DNA of 35,714 nucleotides from Micromonospora rosaria. Its GTDB lineage: Bacteria > Actinomycetota > Actinomycetes > Mycobacteriales > Micromonosporaceae. The notes beneath the pieces were generated by a model, which saw nothing but the letters and a program-made list of their open reading frames with translations, made no database searches and was not told the origin of the DNA. Shown one piece after another: positions 6,701-22,700 of the stretch. The position numbers and the translations under genes are program-made. Location of the stretch: positions 1 through 35,714 of the forward strand of contig NZ_LRQV01000068.1 in assembly GCF_001567585.1 (NCBI RefSeq), written 5' to 3'. Positions within the stretch are counted from its first letter, which is position 1, and each line of letters begins with the position of its first letter.

Positions 6701-9668
6701 AGAGCCGGTCGAACCGGTACTGCGGACCGAACGACACGTACAGCGTCCGCCAGTGCGCGACCCCGTCCAGCACGCGCTTGAGCCCACGACGGTCGTCGGT
6801 CAGGGCGATCAGGACCTTGGGCTGCTCCTTCCCGGTCGAGGACGGGCGCATCGACGGTGCCCACGCCAGCCGCGACGCGGGCACCGGCCCGGTCGTGGCT
6901 TCGGTGCCGGTGACGGCCTGCCGGGTGGGCTGGACGGTCGCGGCGCGCGGGCCGGCGTCGGTCTGGCCCTCCACGAGCCGCTGGAACTGTTCGATGTCGA
7001 CCGGGTACTCGACCTTCTCGAACGGGTACAGCGGCAGCGTCACCTTGCGCGGGTGACGACCCTTGTGGAACGCCTTCCAGTCCAGCGAGACACCGTTCTC
7101 CCAGAGCTTCTTGACCGCACGGGCCAGGTGCTCCTCGTCGCTGACCTCCTCCATCCGGTGACGCAGCATGTTCACCGTGGTGACCTCGGCGTCGCGGCCG
7201 ATGGCGCGCACGAACGACGACAGCGACTTGCCCGGTCCGACCTCGACGAACAGGGTGCCACCGCGCTCCAGGATCGCCTCGACGCCGGCGGCGAACCGGA
7301 CCGTCTCGCGGGCGTGCGAGCAGTAGTACTCGCGGTCGGTGGCCTGTGCCGCCGTGATCCACGTACCGGTCACGTTCGACAGGTACGGGATCTTCGGCTG
7401 GTGCAGGGTCACCTGGTCCAGCACCTCGCGGAACCGGCCGAGCATGGAATCCATGTACTGCGAGTGGTAGGCGTGGTCGGCCTCGATGTGCGAGAACTTG
7501 ATCTCCCGCTCGGCGCACTGCCGCTCGACCTCGGCGACGGCGCGCGGGGTACCGGAGACGGTGCAGTCCTCGGGGCCGTTCACCGCGGCGATGGCCGACT
7601 CGTCGGTCAGCATGCCCCGGACGACGTCCTCCGGCGCCCGCACGGAGGTCAACGCGCCCTCGACCGTGGTGTCCATCAGGCTGCCCCGGGCCTGGACGAG
7701 GCGGATGCCGTCCGCCAGCGAGAACACACCGGCGACATAGGCCGCCGCCAGCTCGCCGGTGCTGTGCCCGATCATCCCCTTCGGCTTGAGACCCCACCCG
7801 ATGAGCGTCCGGGCCATCGACGTCTCCAGCATGAACAGCAGGATCTGGGTGGTCCCGATGTTGTTCAGCTGTCTCTCCGCCTCGGCGGAGTCGCCGAAGA
7901 AGACCTCGCGGGGCACCTCGTGGCCCTGGGCCGCGCTGATCGTGAAGCACTCGTCCAGGTGCGCCCGGAAGTCGGGTTCCGTCTCGTAGAGGCCGCGGGC
8001 CATGCGCAGGTGCTGCGCGCCGAGACCGCTGAAGAGGAAGTAGGCGTCGCGCCGGGCGTTCTTGTGGACCTGCGCGGAGGGCTCGTCGGCGTCCAGGGAC
8101 TCCTGGAGCCGCTCCCGCAACTGCGCGACGTCACCGAACTCCACCGCGTACCGGTGCGCGAGGCGGCGCTGCCGGTTCTGGAGGGTCCAGGCCAGGTCCG
8201 AGCCGTCGAGGTCCGGGTGCGCGGCCAGGTAGTCGACGAAGTTCCGCTTGATCCGCCCGACAGCGTCCGCGGACGACGCCGAGACGACGAACGTGTTGTA
8301 CGTCCGGCCCGTGGACGAGGCCGGCCTCGCCTCGGGCGCCTCCTCCAGCACCACGTGGGCGTTGGTGCCGCCGATGCCGAACGAGCTGACGCCGGCGCGC
8401 AGCGGCAGCACCTCGTCGGTCTTCGACCGTTTCGGCCGCAGTTCCTGCTGCTCCGCGACGACGTAGAACGGGCTGCCGTCGAGGTCGACGTTCGGATTCA
8501 GCTCCTTAAAGTGCAGGCTGCGCGGCACGGTCCGGTGTTGCAGGATCTTGCACACCTTGATCAGGGAGGCGACGCCGGCACCCGTGTCGAGGTGGCCGAT
8601 GCTCGCCTTGAGCGAGCCGAGCCCGGTCGCGCCCGGCTCACCCGTGCCGAACGCCTTGCGCAGCGCCTCGACCTCGATCGGGTCGCCGAGCGAGGTGCCG
8701 GTGCCGTGTGTCTCGACGTAGGACACCTCGGCGGTGGGGACGTTGGCGACGCGGTAGGCCTTGCGGATGACCTCGGCCTGTCCCTCGATGCTCGGCGCGG
8801 TGTAGCCGACCTTGCGGTTACCGTCGTTGTTGACCGCCGAGCCCTTGATCACCGCGTAGACGTGGTCGCCGTCGCGGAGCGCGGTCTCCAGGCGTTTGAG
8901 CACCACGACGCCGACGCCGTTGCCCTCGACGGTGCCGGCCGCGTCCTTGTCGAACGGCCGGCAGTGACCGTCCGGCGAGTGGATCATGTTCTCCTGGTAG
9001 CGGTACCCGTTCTTGTGCGGCAGCGTCAGTCCACTCCCGCCCGCGAGCGCGATCTGGCACGACCCGGTCCACAGGTTACGGCACGCCATGTCGATGGCGA
9101 CCAACGAGGTCGAGCACGCCGTGTGCAGGGTGAACGCGGGGCCCTTCAGGTCCAGGGCGTACGCGATCCGGGTGGCGGCGAAGTCCTTGTCGTTGAGCTG
9201 CATGCCGGTGAACGTCATCCCGGATTCCAGGATGTGCCGGGTCAGGGTGTGCGTCTCCCAGGGGAGGTTGTTCGTCGCACCGAGGAACAGGCCGATGACC
9301 TCGGGCCGGCCCTCCGCCGAGTAGCCCGCGTCCTCCAGGGCGTGGAAAACCTCCTCGTGCAGGGCGCGGACCTGAGGGTCCAGCAGGGTGGCGTCGGCCG
9401 GGGCGTAGTTGAAGAACTCCGCGTCGAAGTACTCGATGTTCGGGAAGACACCCTTGGCCCGGACGTACCTCTCGTCGTCGAGCGCCGCCTTGGCCACACC
9501 CACCCCGAGCAGTTCGTCGTCGGTGAAGCGGGAGATGGCGTCGACGCCCTCGACCAGGTTGGCCCAGAACTGGTCGATGTCCTCGGCCTGCGGGAACCGG
9601 CCGGCCATGCCGACGACGGCGATCTCCAGTCCGGTCTCGCGGCGCTTGGTGGCCCTGCTCTCCGGCAT
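3747..9668 (-). CDS. Terminal PKS module KS-AT-pseudoKR-ACP with C-terminal condensation-like domain
   Basis: 1973 residues. KS at about 15-445 with intact Cys185 (TACSTS), His321 (ETHGTGT) and His359 (SIGHLDTG). AT at about 540-850 with Ser636 (GHSTGE) and DHAYHS near 731; HAYH is closest to malonyl-type HAFH, so malonyl-CoA is the likely but not certain substrate. The first AT motif reads FSGLGAQ instead of the usual GQGSQ. Residues ~945-1335 resemble the structural half of a ketoreductase but show no GGTGxLG NADPH motif, so no reduction is expected. ACP at about 1350-1422 with Ser1385 (IGLDSV). Residues ~1430-1545 resemble an adenylation C-subdomain remnant. Residues ~1550-1965 are condensation-like, with DHSIFDA (1680-1686) replacing HHxxxDG; the second His and the Asp remain. 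This is the only module here with its own AT and the likely release point. The ATG lies 2 nt after the previous stop, with AAGGAG upstream. Confidence 0.93.
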   Translation of the reverse strand: MPESRATKRRETGLEIAVVGMAGRFPQAEDIDQFWANLVEGVDAISRFTDDELLGVGVAKAALDDERYVRAKGVFPNIEYFDAEFFNYAPADATLLDPQVRALHEEVFHALEDAGYSAEGRPEVIGLFLGATNNLPWETHTLTRHILESGMTFTGMQLNDKDFAATRIAYALDLKGPAFTLHTACSTSLVAIDMACRNLWTGSCQIALAGGSGLTLPHKNGYRYQENMIHSPDGHCRPFDKDAAGTVEGNGVGVVVLKRLETALRDGDHVYAVIKGSAVNNDGNRKVGYTAPSIEGQAEVIRKAYRVANVPTAEVSYVETHGTGTSLGDPIEVEALRKAFGTGEPGATGLGSLKASIGHLDTGAGVASLIKVCKILQHRTVPRSLHFKELNPNVDLDGSPFYVVAEQQELRPKRSKTDEVLPLRAGVSSFGIGGTNAHVVLEEAPEARPASSTGRTYNTFVVSASSADAVGRIKRNFVDYLAAHPDLDGSDLAWTLQNRQRRLAHRYAVEFGDVAQLRERLQESLDADEPSAQVHKNARRDAYFLFSGLGAQHLRMARGLYETEPDFRAHLDECFTISAAQGHEVPREVFFGDSAEAERQLNNIGTTQILLFMLETSMARTLIGWGLKPKGMIGHSTGELAAAYVAGVFSLADGIRLVQARGSLMDTTVEGALTSVRAPEDVVRGMLTDESAIAAVNGPEDCTVSGTPRAVAEVERQCAEREIKFSHIEADHAYHSQYMDSMLGRFREVLDQVTLHQPKIPYLSNVTGTWITAAQATDREYYCSHARETVRFAAGVEAILERGGTLFVEVGPGKSLSSFVRAIGRDAEVTTVNMLRHRMEEVSDEEHLARAVKKLWENGVSLDWKAFHKGRHPRKVTLPLYPFEKVEYPVDIEQFQRLVEGQTDAGPRAATVQPTRQAVTGTEATTGPVPASRLAWAPSMRPSSTGKEQPKVLIALTDDRRGLKRVLDGVAHWRTLYVSFGPQYRFDRLSGAVVRPGHDDDLRRLLDDLERHALAGDTVVVDRTDHPSLVTTLRGLCAAIPDMRERCVKDVVVLDTGDLLGAHGDVVPLLIGLNHEHPTFRVRALRCDASLDDRAGRAAWREHLQTELEAHRPDDVAVSYERGRRLVPRLVPLDGAVAAAGRATRTALLARRRDVENVVRDLAGANPARTVEILPFDLGSDPGGTRVGVVDERITVLPVVTGSTWEELAGTLSGGLRALPAVDEVVLWDTPSRDGATDGPDQRRLLGLLTEVGREQRIPCYVLSRPGLDRDGWDRHVTTWFADNERAAAEAGITRLYSFADLREADRSVLDLLPRMRDAGIRTAYHGVDLLRAQAAAKLVDVEVESGRADERQAIAAVIEREVRTLLGFSEIDGRADIFDIGLDSVKLVQFTNALDRNGYKVLAKEVYNHPTIAGLAAFIERTVTRGGSEDMSFDSLAVLLEQRLGAPCVFREVKSGRDEDTLVVLAVAGLDEALKKRVVREFTELRVPTEFVPHYVVAGGPDDIGMGLDFEALRASAGLPSYPGGYAAVFDEIDRRQEELRRSIGAQPVKWTYPISAMQKQHFATESRLQLYLIQLRELVDLDVLQQALCDVIGRHGLMRSFLTRSFGRFRWKEFEAPEVIALPRLDMSGLEPHEQEELRAELVKREWSMDFKVVDKPMYQVVLITYNDRSHDLLFQFDHSIFDAASGQLFRGDLLKRYEELMAGTGRAMPIAKSYRHLQDQIAKGPVDITSDELIEKFDLVEYVRYAKTIQERSARFANSPIRDVRYSVELDRLRNADGTEPDLFYLVVHLYARVVSRLLGIDKVALITLLQSRVFEDKDYSEVMGMVLGSLPVLVPAERDTMRDLDGIITDKVRMMNKNNVSFLNLVQNVRSIVKHRKVLSVMGKTLRPTCLLNFVGNVEDEYDAIWDMTLAQLTDDQAKLDYADCYCVSKVGNGRLDLLLLSKWVEDPHELIRILDDEVEYLTSRVSAG

Positions 9669-9670
9669 GG

Positions 9671-12600
9671 TCAGAGCTCCTTCTCAAGATCGGCGGCGAG
9701 TTCCTCGGCGATTTCGTCCGCGATCTCGCGCAGCAGGGCGGTGGCGGAGAAGGCGTGCTCCTCCTCCTGCTCGGCGAAGGCGTCGTCGGCGGCGGCTTCG
9801 GCGTCGTCGGCGTCGGTGGTCGGGTCGTCGCCGCTGTCGGCGACGGCGAGGAAGGCGGCGAGGGAGGCGATGGAGGTGTGCTGGAAGAGCTGCACCAGCG
9901 GCACGTTCCGGTCCAACACCTTGCGCAGCCGGTTGTTGATGGTCAACAGGTTGAGCGAGTTGATCCCGAGGTCGAAGAAGTTGCGGTTGACGTCGATCGT
10001 CTCGGCGGGGACGAGGTCGGCGATGATGTCGAAGAGGATCCGCGTCATGTCGGACACCGGTCCGAGATGCGGCGCCTCGGGGCGGGCCTCGGGCTCGGGG
10101 CGGATCTCGGCCAGCCGGGTCCGGTCGACCTTGCCGCTCTTGTTCAACGGGATCCGGTCGAGCTGCACCAGCCCGGCGGGGATCATGTACGGGGCGGCCT
10201 GCTGCGCCATCTGCTGCCGCACCACCTCGGGCGCGATCTGCCTACCGGCGACGTAGTAGCCGCGCAGGCTCTTCTCCCCGTCCACCTCGACGCAGATCAC
10301 GGCCGCGTCCTCGACGTGCTCGACGGACCGGAGCAGGCTCTCGACCTCGCCCAACTCGACCCGGAAGCCGCTGATCTTGACCTGGTCGTCGGCCCGGCCG
10401 AGATAGTCGAGCGACCCGTCGGGCAGCTCGCGGACGAGGTCACCCGTGCGGTAGAGGCGTCGGCTGGAGAGCGCCGGCACCGTGACGAAGGCGGCGAGGT
10501 CGAGGTCCGGCCGGTTGTGGTACCCGGTCGACACGCCGTCACCCCCCACGCACAGCTCGCCGACCGCGCCGGGTGGCAGCGGGTTGAGGCCCCGGTCCAG
10601 GACGTGGGCCGACGAGTGCGCCAGCGGGCGGCCGATCGGAATGCGCTCGCGGAGCAGGTCCTCGTCCCGGATCTGGTACGTCGTGGAGAACGTCGTGTTC
10701 TCGGTGGGACCGTAGCCGTTGGTGATCCGCAGGCTCGGGCAGGCGCTGCGGACCTTCGCGAGGTGCTGGACCGACAACGCGCTGCCGCCCACGACGAGGT
10801 GTCCGAGCCGGTCGAAGATCGCCGGGTCGTAGTCGCAGAGCTGGTTGAACAGCGGCGCGGTGAGCCACATGCCGGTCACGTCGTTGCGCTTGATCGCCTC
10901 GCGCATCAGGTCACCGTCGAGCACGTCCAGCTCGTCGGCGAGCACGAGGGTCGCGCCGAACAGCATGGTTCCCCAGATCTCGAACGTGCTGGCGTCGAAG
11001 GCGGGCGAACCGGTGAACATCAGGACCTGGCGGTCGTCGAAGTCGAAGAACTCCTGGTCCGCGAAGAGGCGCAGGATGTTGCGGTGCGTGATCTTGCAAC
11101 CCTTGGGGTTGCCGGTGGAGCCCGACGTGTACATGAGGTACGCCGTGGCACCGTTCAGGTTGCGCTGCCGGGGAAACGGCGGCACGTCCCCGGCCGGCGG
11201 GTCGACGAGCAGCACCCGGGCCGCCGCCGGCGCGCGGTCGGCGAACTCCGCCACGGTGCACAGGTCGCGCACGCCTGCGTCGGCGACGACGTACTCCACC
11301 CGGGGCTTGGCGTCCTTGGTGTCGATCGGGACGTAGAAGTTCCCGTTCTTCAACAGCCCGAGGATCGCCACGACCAACTCCGGACGGCGGTCCGCGAGCA
11401 CGCCGACCGCCACGCCCGGAACCACGCCACGGCTCTTGAGCTCCCAGGCCACGGCATCGGACCAGCGGTCCACCTCCGCGTAGCTGAACTCCCTGCCCCG
11501 CCACACCAGCGCGGTCTTCTCCGGGTGGGTCGCGACGACGTCGGCGAAGACGTCCACCACGGAGGAGTCCAGCATGGTGGAGTGCGCCTGCTGCGGCGTC
11601 GCGACGTCCGCCGCCCGGCTGTCCCACAGGGCGATGTCGGCCACGCGTACCCGCGGGTTGCGCACCGCCGAGGTGAGGACGTTGCACAGGGAGCGCTCCA
11701 GGGCCTGGATCAACCCCGGCGCGTAGTGGTTCTCGTTGTAGGCGAACGTGATCGCGAAGTCACGGCCGGGGTTGACCACGATGTGCAGGTCGTAGCTCGT
11801 CCGCTCGAAGACCTCGACGCCGTCGAACGTGAGCCCGTCACCGCTGTCGTCGGCGAAGTCGCGCAACTGCTCGGACAACGGGTAGTTCTCGAAGGCCACG
11901 ACGTGGTTGAGCAGCTTGTTCTTCAGCGGGGTGAGGCCCTGGATCTCGTGCAGCGCGTAGTGCTCGAAGGAACTCGCCCGCAGGTAGGACTGCTGCACCT
12001 CCCGGCACAGCCCGGTGAAGTGCTGGTCCTGCGTGGTCGTCACCCGGACCGGCTGCGTGTTGCAGAACAACCCCACCGCGTCGCCGATGCCGGCCAACTC
12101 GGTGCCGCGCCCGGAGACGACGCTGCCGAAGACGACGTCGTCGGCGTAGGTGAACTTCTGCAGCACGACGCCCCAGGCGGCCTGGAAGACGGCGCTCTGG
12201 GTGACACCGGCCTTCTGCGCGAACCCCTTCAGCTCCTCGTACAGCTCGGCCGGGAGGGTGAACCGGTGGGTCGCGCCACGGTAGCCGCCGGGACGGGGGG
12301 TCGCGGGTAGCACGGCCTCGTTCTCGTAGCCCTCCAACGCCTCCGCCCAGTACCGCCGGGCGTCCTCGTCGTGCTGCCGCTCGTACCAGGCGACGTAGTC
12401 GCGGTAGGGCAGCGCCTCGGGCCGCGCCTGGAACGAGCCGGACCGGGTCAGCTCCTCGTAGTAGCCCATCAGCGTCCCGAACAGCGGGCCGAGCGACCAG
12501 CCGTCGAGGATGATGTGGTGGAACGTGAACACGAGACGCCAGCGGCGGTCGGCCAGCCGGATCAGGGTCGCCCGCAGCAGGACGTCCCCGCTGAGGTCGA

Positions 12601-12943
12601 AGCCCTTCGCGCGGTCGGCGACCTTGAACTCCTCGACGTCCCGGTCACGGTCGGGCCGGTCCCGGTAGTCGCGGACGTCGAGCTGCGGCGCCCACTCCTT
12701 CAACACGATCTGGTACGGCTGGTCCGTGTTGCGGTACGAGAAGATCGTGCGCAGGACGCTGTAGGTGCGGGACACCCCCGCGAGCGCCGTACGCATGTGC
12801 TCGACGTCGACCTCGCCGCTGATCACGAAGTCGAACTGCTCCACGTAGGCGTCCGAGCCGGTGTCCACGGCGTGGCTGAAGAGCATGCCCTTCTGCATCG
12901 CGGCCAGACCGGAGATGGACTCAATGTTGTCTTTGTCAACCAT
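9671..12943 (-). CDS. NRPS module C-A-PCP, predicted valine
   Basis: 1090 residues. The condensation domain (about 8-440) carries an intact HHIILDG (142-148). Its opening (AAMQKGMLFSHAVD..SDAYVEQ) resembles DCL domains, which accept a D-configured donor; this fits the epimerisation domain ending the previous protein. Adenylation at about 455-945 has TSGSTGNPKG, NGYGPTE, YRTGD and Lys938 (NKSGKVD). By manual alignment to GrsA the ten-residue code is D650 A651 F654 W693 V717 G719 G743 T751 F752 K938 (DAFWVGGTFK), one change from the textbook valine code DAFWIGGTFK. PCP at about 960-1030 has Ser996 in LGINSL, an ACP-like variant of LGGHS, perhaps because it feeds a KS. The tail (1036-1090) is strongly acidic and ends in a predicted helix, probably a docking segment. 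A 92-nt gap precedes the gene; all earlier junctions overlap. Confidence 0.93.
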   Translation of the reverse strand: MVDKDNIESISGLAAMQKGMLFSHAVDTGSDAYVEQFDFVISGEVDVEHMRTALAGVSRTYSVLRTIFSYRNTDQPYQIVLKEWAPQLDVRDYRDRPDRDRDVEEFKVADRAKGFDLSGDVLLRATLIRLADRRWRLVFTFHHIILDGWSLGPLFGTLMGYYEELTRSGSFQARPEALPYRDYVAWYERQHDEDARRYWAEALEGYENEAVLPATPRPGGYRGATHRFTLPAELYEELKGFAQKAGVTQSAVFQAAWGVVLQKFTYADDVVFGSVVSGRGTELAGIGDAVGLFCNTQPVRVTTTQDQHFTGLCREVQQSYLRASSFEHYALHEIQGLTPLKNKLLNHVVAFENYPLSEQLRDFADDSGDGLTFDGVEVFERTSYDLHIVVNPGRDFAITFAYNENHYAPGLIQALERSLCNVLTSAVRNPRVRVADIALWDSRAADVATPQQAHSTMLDSSVVDVFADVVATHPEKTALVWRGREFSYAEVDRWSDAVAWELKSRGVVPGVAVGVLADRRPELVVAILGLLKNGNFYVPIDTKDAKPRVEYVVADAGVRDLCTVAEFADRAPAAARVLLVDPPAGDVPPFPRQRNLNGATAYLMYTSGSTGNPKGCKITHRNILRLFADQEFFDFDDRQVLMFTGSPAFDASTFEIWGTMLFGATLVLADELDVLDGDLMREAIKRNDVTGMWLTAPLFNQLCDYDPAIFDRLGHLVVGGSALSVQHLAKVRSACPSLRITNGYGPTENTTFSTTYQIRDEDLLRERIPIGRPLAHSSAHVLDRGLNPLPPGAVGELCVGGDGVSTGYHNRPDLDLAAFVTVPALSSRRLYRTGDLVRELPDGSLDYLGRADDQVKISGFRVELGEVESLLRSVEHVEDAAVICVEVDGEKSLRGYYVAGRQIAPEVVRQQMAQQAAPYMIPAGLVQLDRIPLNKSGKVDRTRLAEIRPEPEARPEAPHLGPVSDMTRILFDIIADLVPAETIDVNRNFFDLGINSLNLLTINNRLRKVLDRNVPLVQLFQHTSIASLAAFLAVADSGDDPTTDADDAEAAADDAFAEQEEEHAFSATALLREIADEIAEELAADLEKEL

Positions 12944-13035
12944 GAACCAGGCTCTCTACTTAGCACTGACGCGGGGTGCGGGCCGTGGTGTCCGGCGGCC
13001 GGTGCCGGGGGATGGGATCGTCGTCACGCCGGAGG
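12944..13035 (-). other. Only sizeable spacer inside the synthase gene series
   Basis: 92 nt separate the TAG of the KS/NRPS gene (13036-13038) from the ATG at 12943. It contains a 5-bp GC stem (12992-12996 with 13004-13008, 7-nt loop) and a weak purine-rich AGAGAG site about eight bases before the start. No promoter-like sequence is convincing. Translation of the downstream gene must re-initiate here. Confidence 0.4.
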
Positions 13036-19790
<6,755 letters not shown>

Positions 19791-19794
<4 letters not shown>

Positions 19795-22700
19795 GCCTGG
19801 TTCCTCCCCGCCCCGTCGGCGTCGGCGGCGAACATGGTAGTGAGCTCCGCGTCGCCGATCTCCGCCAGGACGTCCTGGAGCGACTGGTCGATGTCCCCGA
19901 CGTCGGCCGGGTCCGGCTCGGCCGGACCGGACTCCGCCGCGATGCGCTCGTCGATGTAGCCGGCGAGGCTGGCGACGCTCGCGTAGGAGTACAGGTCGGC
20001 GATGTCGATCCGACCGGGGTAGACCTCCTCGACCCGCTGCAGCAACTGCGCCGTCATCAGCGAGTTGCCGCCCAGGTCCTGGAAGCTCGCGTGGGCGTCG
20101 ACCTCCGCCATGCCGAGCACCGCGCCGTAGACCGCGCCGATCCTCAGCTGGGTCTGGTTCGGGTCGGACAGGCCGACGACCCGGACCTCGGTCGTCTCGC
20201 CATCGGAGGACGACCCGCCCGCACCCGCCCGCGCGACGGCGTCGGCGACGTCGTCGTCGAGCAGGAACGGCATCTCGTCCAGCCGGTCGTGCAGCACCCC
20301 GAGGTCGAACCGGGTCGGGATGACGCCGTCGGCCGGGTCACGCAGGAAGTGGCTCAGCCAGGCCAGGCCGTCCTTCACGGTGAGGGCGCGGAACGGCGAG
20401 TCGCCGTCGCCGATCCCGTACTGCACCGCCATGCCCACCTCGGACCAGGTCGGCCAGTTGATCGACAGCGCGCGGACGCCCTCGGCCCGCGCCCGCACCG
20501 CCAGGGAGTCCATGAACGCGTTGGCGCTGCAGTAGTCGCCCTGCCCCTGCCCGCCGGTGATCGCGGTGATGGACGAGAAGAACACCAGGAAGGCGCCGGG
20601 GTGTTCCTTGGCCAGCTCCACCAGGGCGAGACTGCCGTCGACCTTGGGCGCCAGCACGGCGTCGAAGACCGGGCGGGGCTTGTTCGCCAGGAACCCGTCG
20701 CCGGCCACCCCCGCGGCGTGGACGATGCCGCCGAGGGTCACGGCCTCCTCCCGCAGGCGCGCGGCCAGACCGCGCACGTCGGCCTCCCGCGACACGTCGC
20801 ACTCGACGTACTCGGCCCCGGCGATCTTCTCGACGCGCCGCGCGGTCTCCTCGGTTAGGGGCCTGCGGCCCAGCAGGATGATCCGCTCGGCGCCCTCGTG
20901 GGCCATCTCCTCGGCGACGCTGAGGCCGAGGCCGCCCGCGCCACCGGTGACCAGGAACGTCCCGCCCCGGTACGGCGACTCGCCCGTCGCGTCGGCCGTC
21001 TCGACGTACCGCAGACGCCGCAGGTAGGTCTGCGAGCCGCGCACGGCCCGCAGCACACCGCCCGAGCCGGCCAACGCCTCCCGGAGGAGGAAGTCCAGGT
21101 CCACGTCCGTACCCGCGTCCAGCACGTCCACCAGCAGGTGCCGGTGCTCCTGCCCGATGACCTGCGCGAGCGACTCGGTGGCGGCGGAGAACGGATCGGT
21201 GGCCCCGTCGTCGGGCCCGACCTGCCAGGCCTGGCTGCCCAGGACCTTCAGGCCTCGGGTGAGTTTGACCCGGGAGGTCACGAAAGCGCGGTACAGCTCG
21301 AACAGCGCGTCCACGCCGGCTGCCCGCCGCTGCCCGGGGGTGAGCGCCGCCTCGCCGGTGGCGGCGGGCGCGGTGACGTCGGTGGCGAACAGGACGCCGT
21401 CGACGCCCTCCTGCCGCAGCCGTTGCGCCAGCAGCCCCGCGCCGGCCTCGTCCAGGGCGAACACGTCCCGACCGGGGTCGGTCCGCTCGCCGACGTAACA
21501 CGGGACGACCCGGTGGCCCTGCGCCTCGACCGCGGCGACCAGCCGCCTGCCGGCCGGGTTGTCCCGCACCACCGGCGCCCACACCGCGCCGCCGGTCGCC
21601 TCCGCCGCCACCCGCGGCACCGCGAGCCAGTCGACCTGGAGGAAGCGGCGCGGTCCGGCCAGGCTGAACCGCTGCCAGTCGACCTTCTTCACGGTGTAGT
21701 CGGTGATCCGCGCGAACGGCTCACCGTCGACGTCGACGAGGTCCACGTCGTAGGTGATGGTCTCGCCCTCGTGGCTGTCGTCGCGCACGGTACGGATCAG
21801 CGAGTAGAACGTCTCCGGCATCGGCCGGTGCAGGACGAAGCTCTTGTACATGTACGGCAGGAACGTCTCGCCGCTGTTCTGCGAGATGAGGTTCACCGCG
21901 TTGTCGAGCTTGGCCGGGTGCAGCCCGAACGTCTCGCTCGACACACCCTGCGGGAGGCGCAGCAGCGTCAACGCGCCGGTCTCGTGCTTCCACACCGCCC
22001 GGACGTTGTCCCAGCGCGCACCGAACTGGAACACGCCCGTGTCGGTCTCGGTGGGGTACGGGTCGGTCACCTCGATCGCGGCGCGCTTCTGGGCGTCGAG
22101 GTCGACCGGTGCCGCCGGGCCGGCGTCGCCCAGCGGGCTGATCCGACCCTCCACGTGCGTGACCCACTCGCCGTCCTGTGAGCTGGACACCTGGAAGGAG
22201 TAGCCCTTCTCCAGCCGGTCCAGCCGGGTCCGCACGGTCGCCTCCTCCCCCTCCTCGACGGCGAGGGGGACCAGGAAGAACACGTTGTCGAACCGCATGC
22301 TGCCGGTGTTCTCCACCGCGGCCAGCGCGGCACGCGCCATCTCCAGGTACGTCGTGCCGGGCACCACGGGCCGGTGCTCGATGCGGTGGTCGGACAGCAC
22401 CCAGTGCCGGTCGACCGACAGCGTGTTCTCGAACACGATCGCGGTGTCCGAGCGGCTGATCTCCGCACCCAGCAGCGGGTTGGTCTCGGCGCCGCCGAAG
22501 CTGCGCACGCTCGTGCGCATGGGCTTGGCCCAGTGCCGGATCTTCTCGAACGGGTAGGTGGGCAGGGGTACCCGCTGACGCGGCTCGTCGGCGTAGAACG
22601 CGGCGAAGTCGACGCGCGCGCCACGGACGTAGGCGTCGGCCAGCGCGGTGAGGGCGGCGGCGTCGCCCCGCGAGCGGTACTCGGCGAGTGTGGCGTTGGC

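Noticed and set aside
6480..10256. Very long plus-strand open frames opposite the synthases (also 3810-6464, 12976-16014, 30372-35246)
   Set aside because: They are antisense to frames with intact catalytic motifs, their translations are low-complexity His/Arg/Asp/Val-rich with no domain signatures, and they are expected in high-GC DNA.
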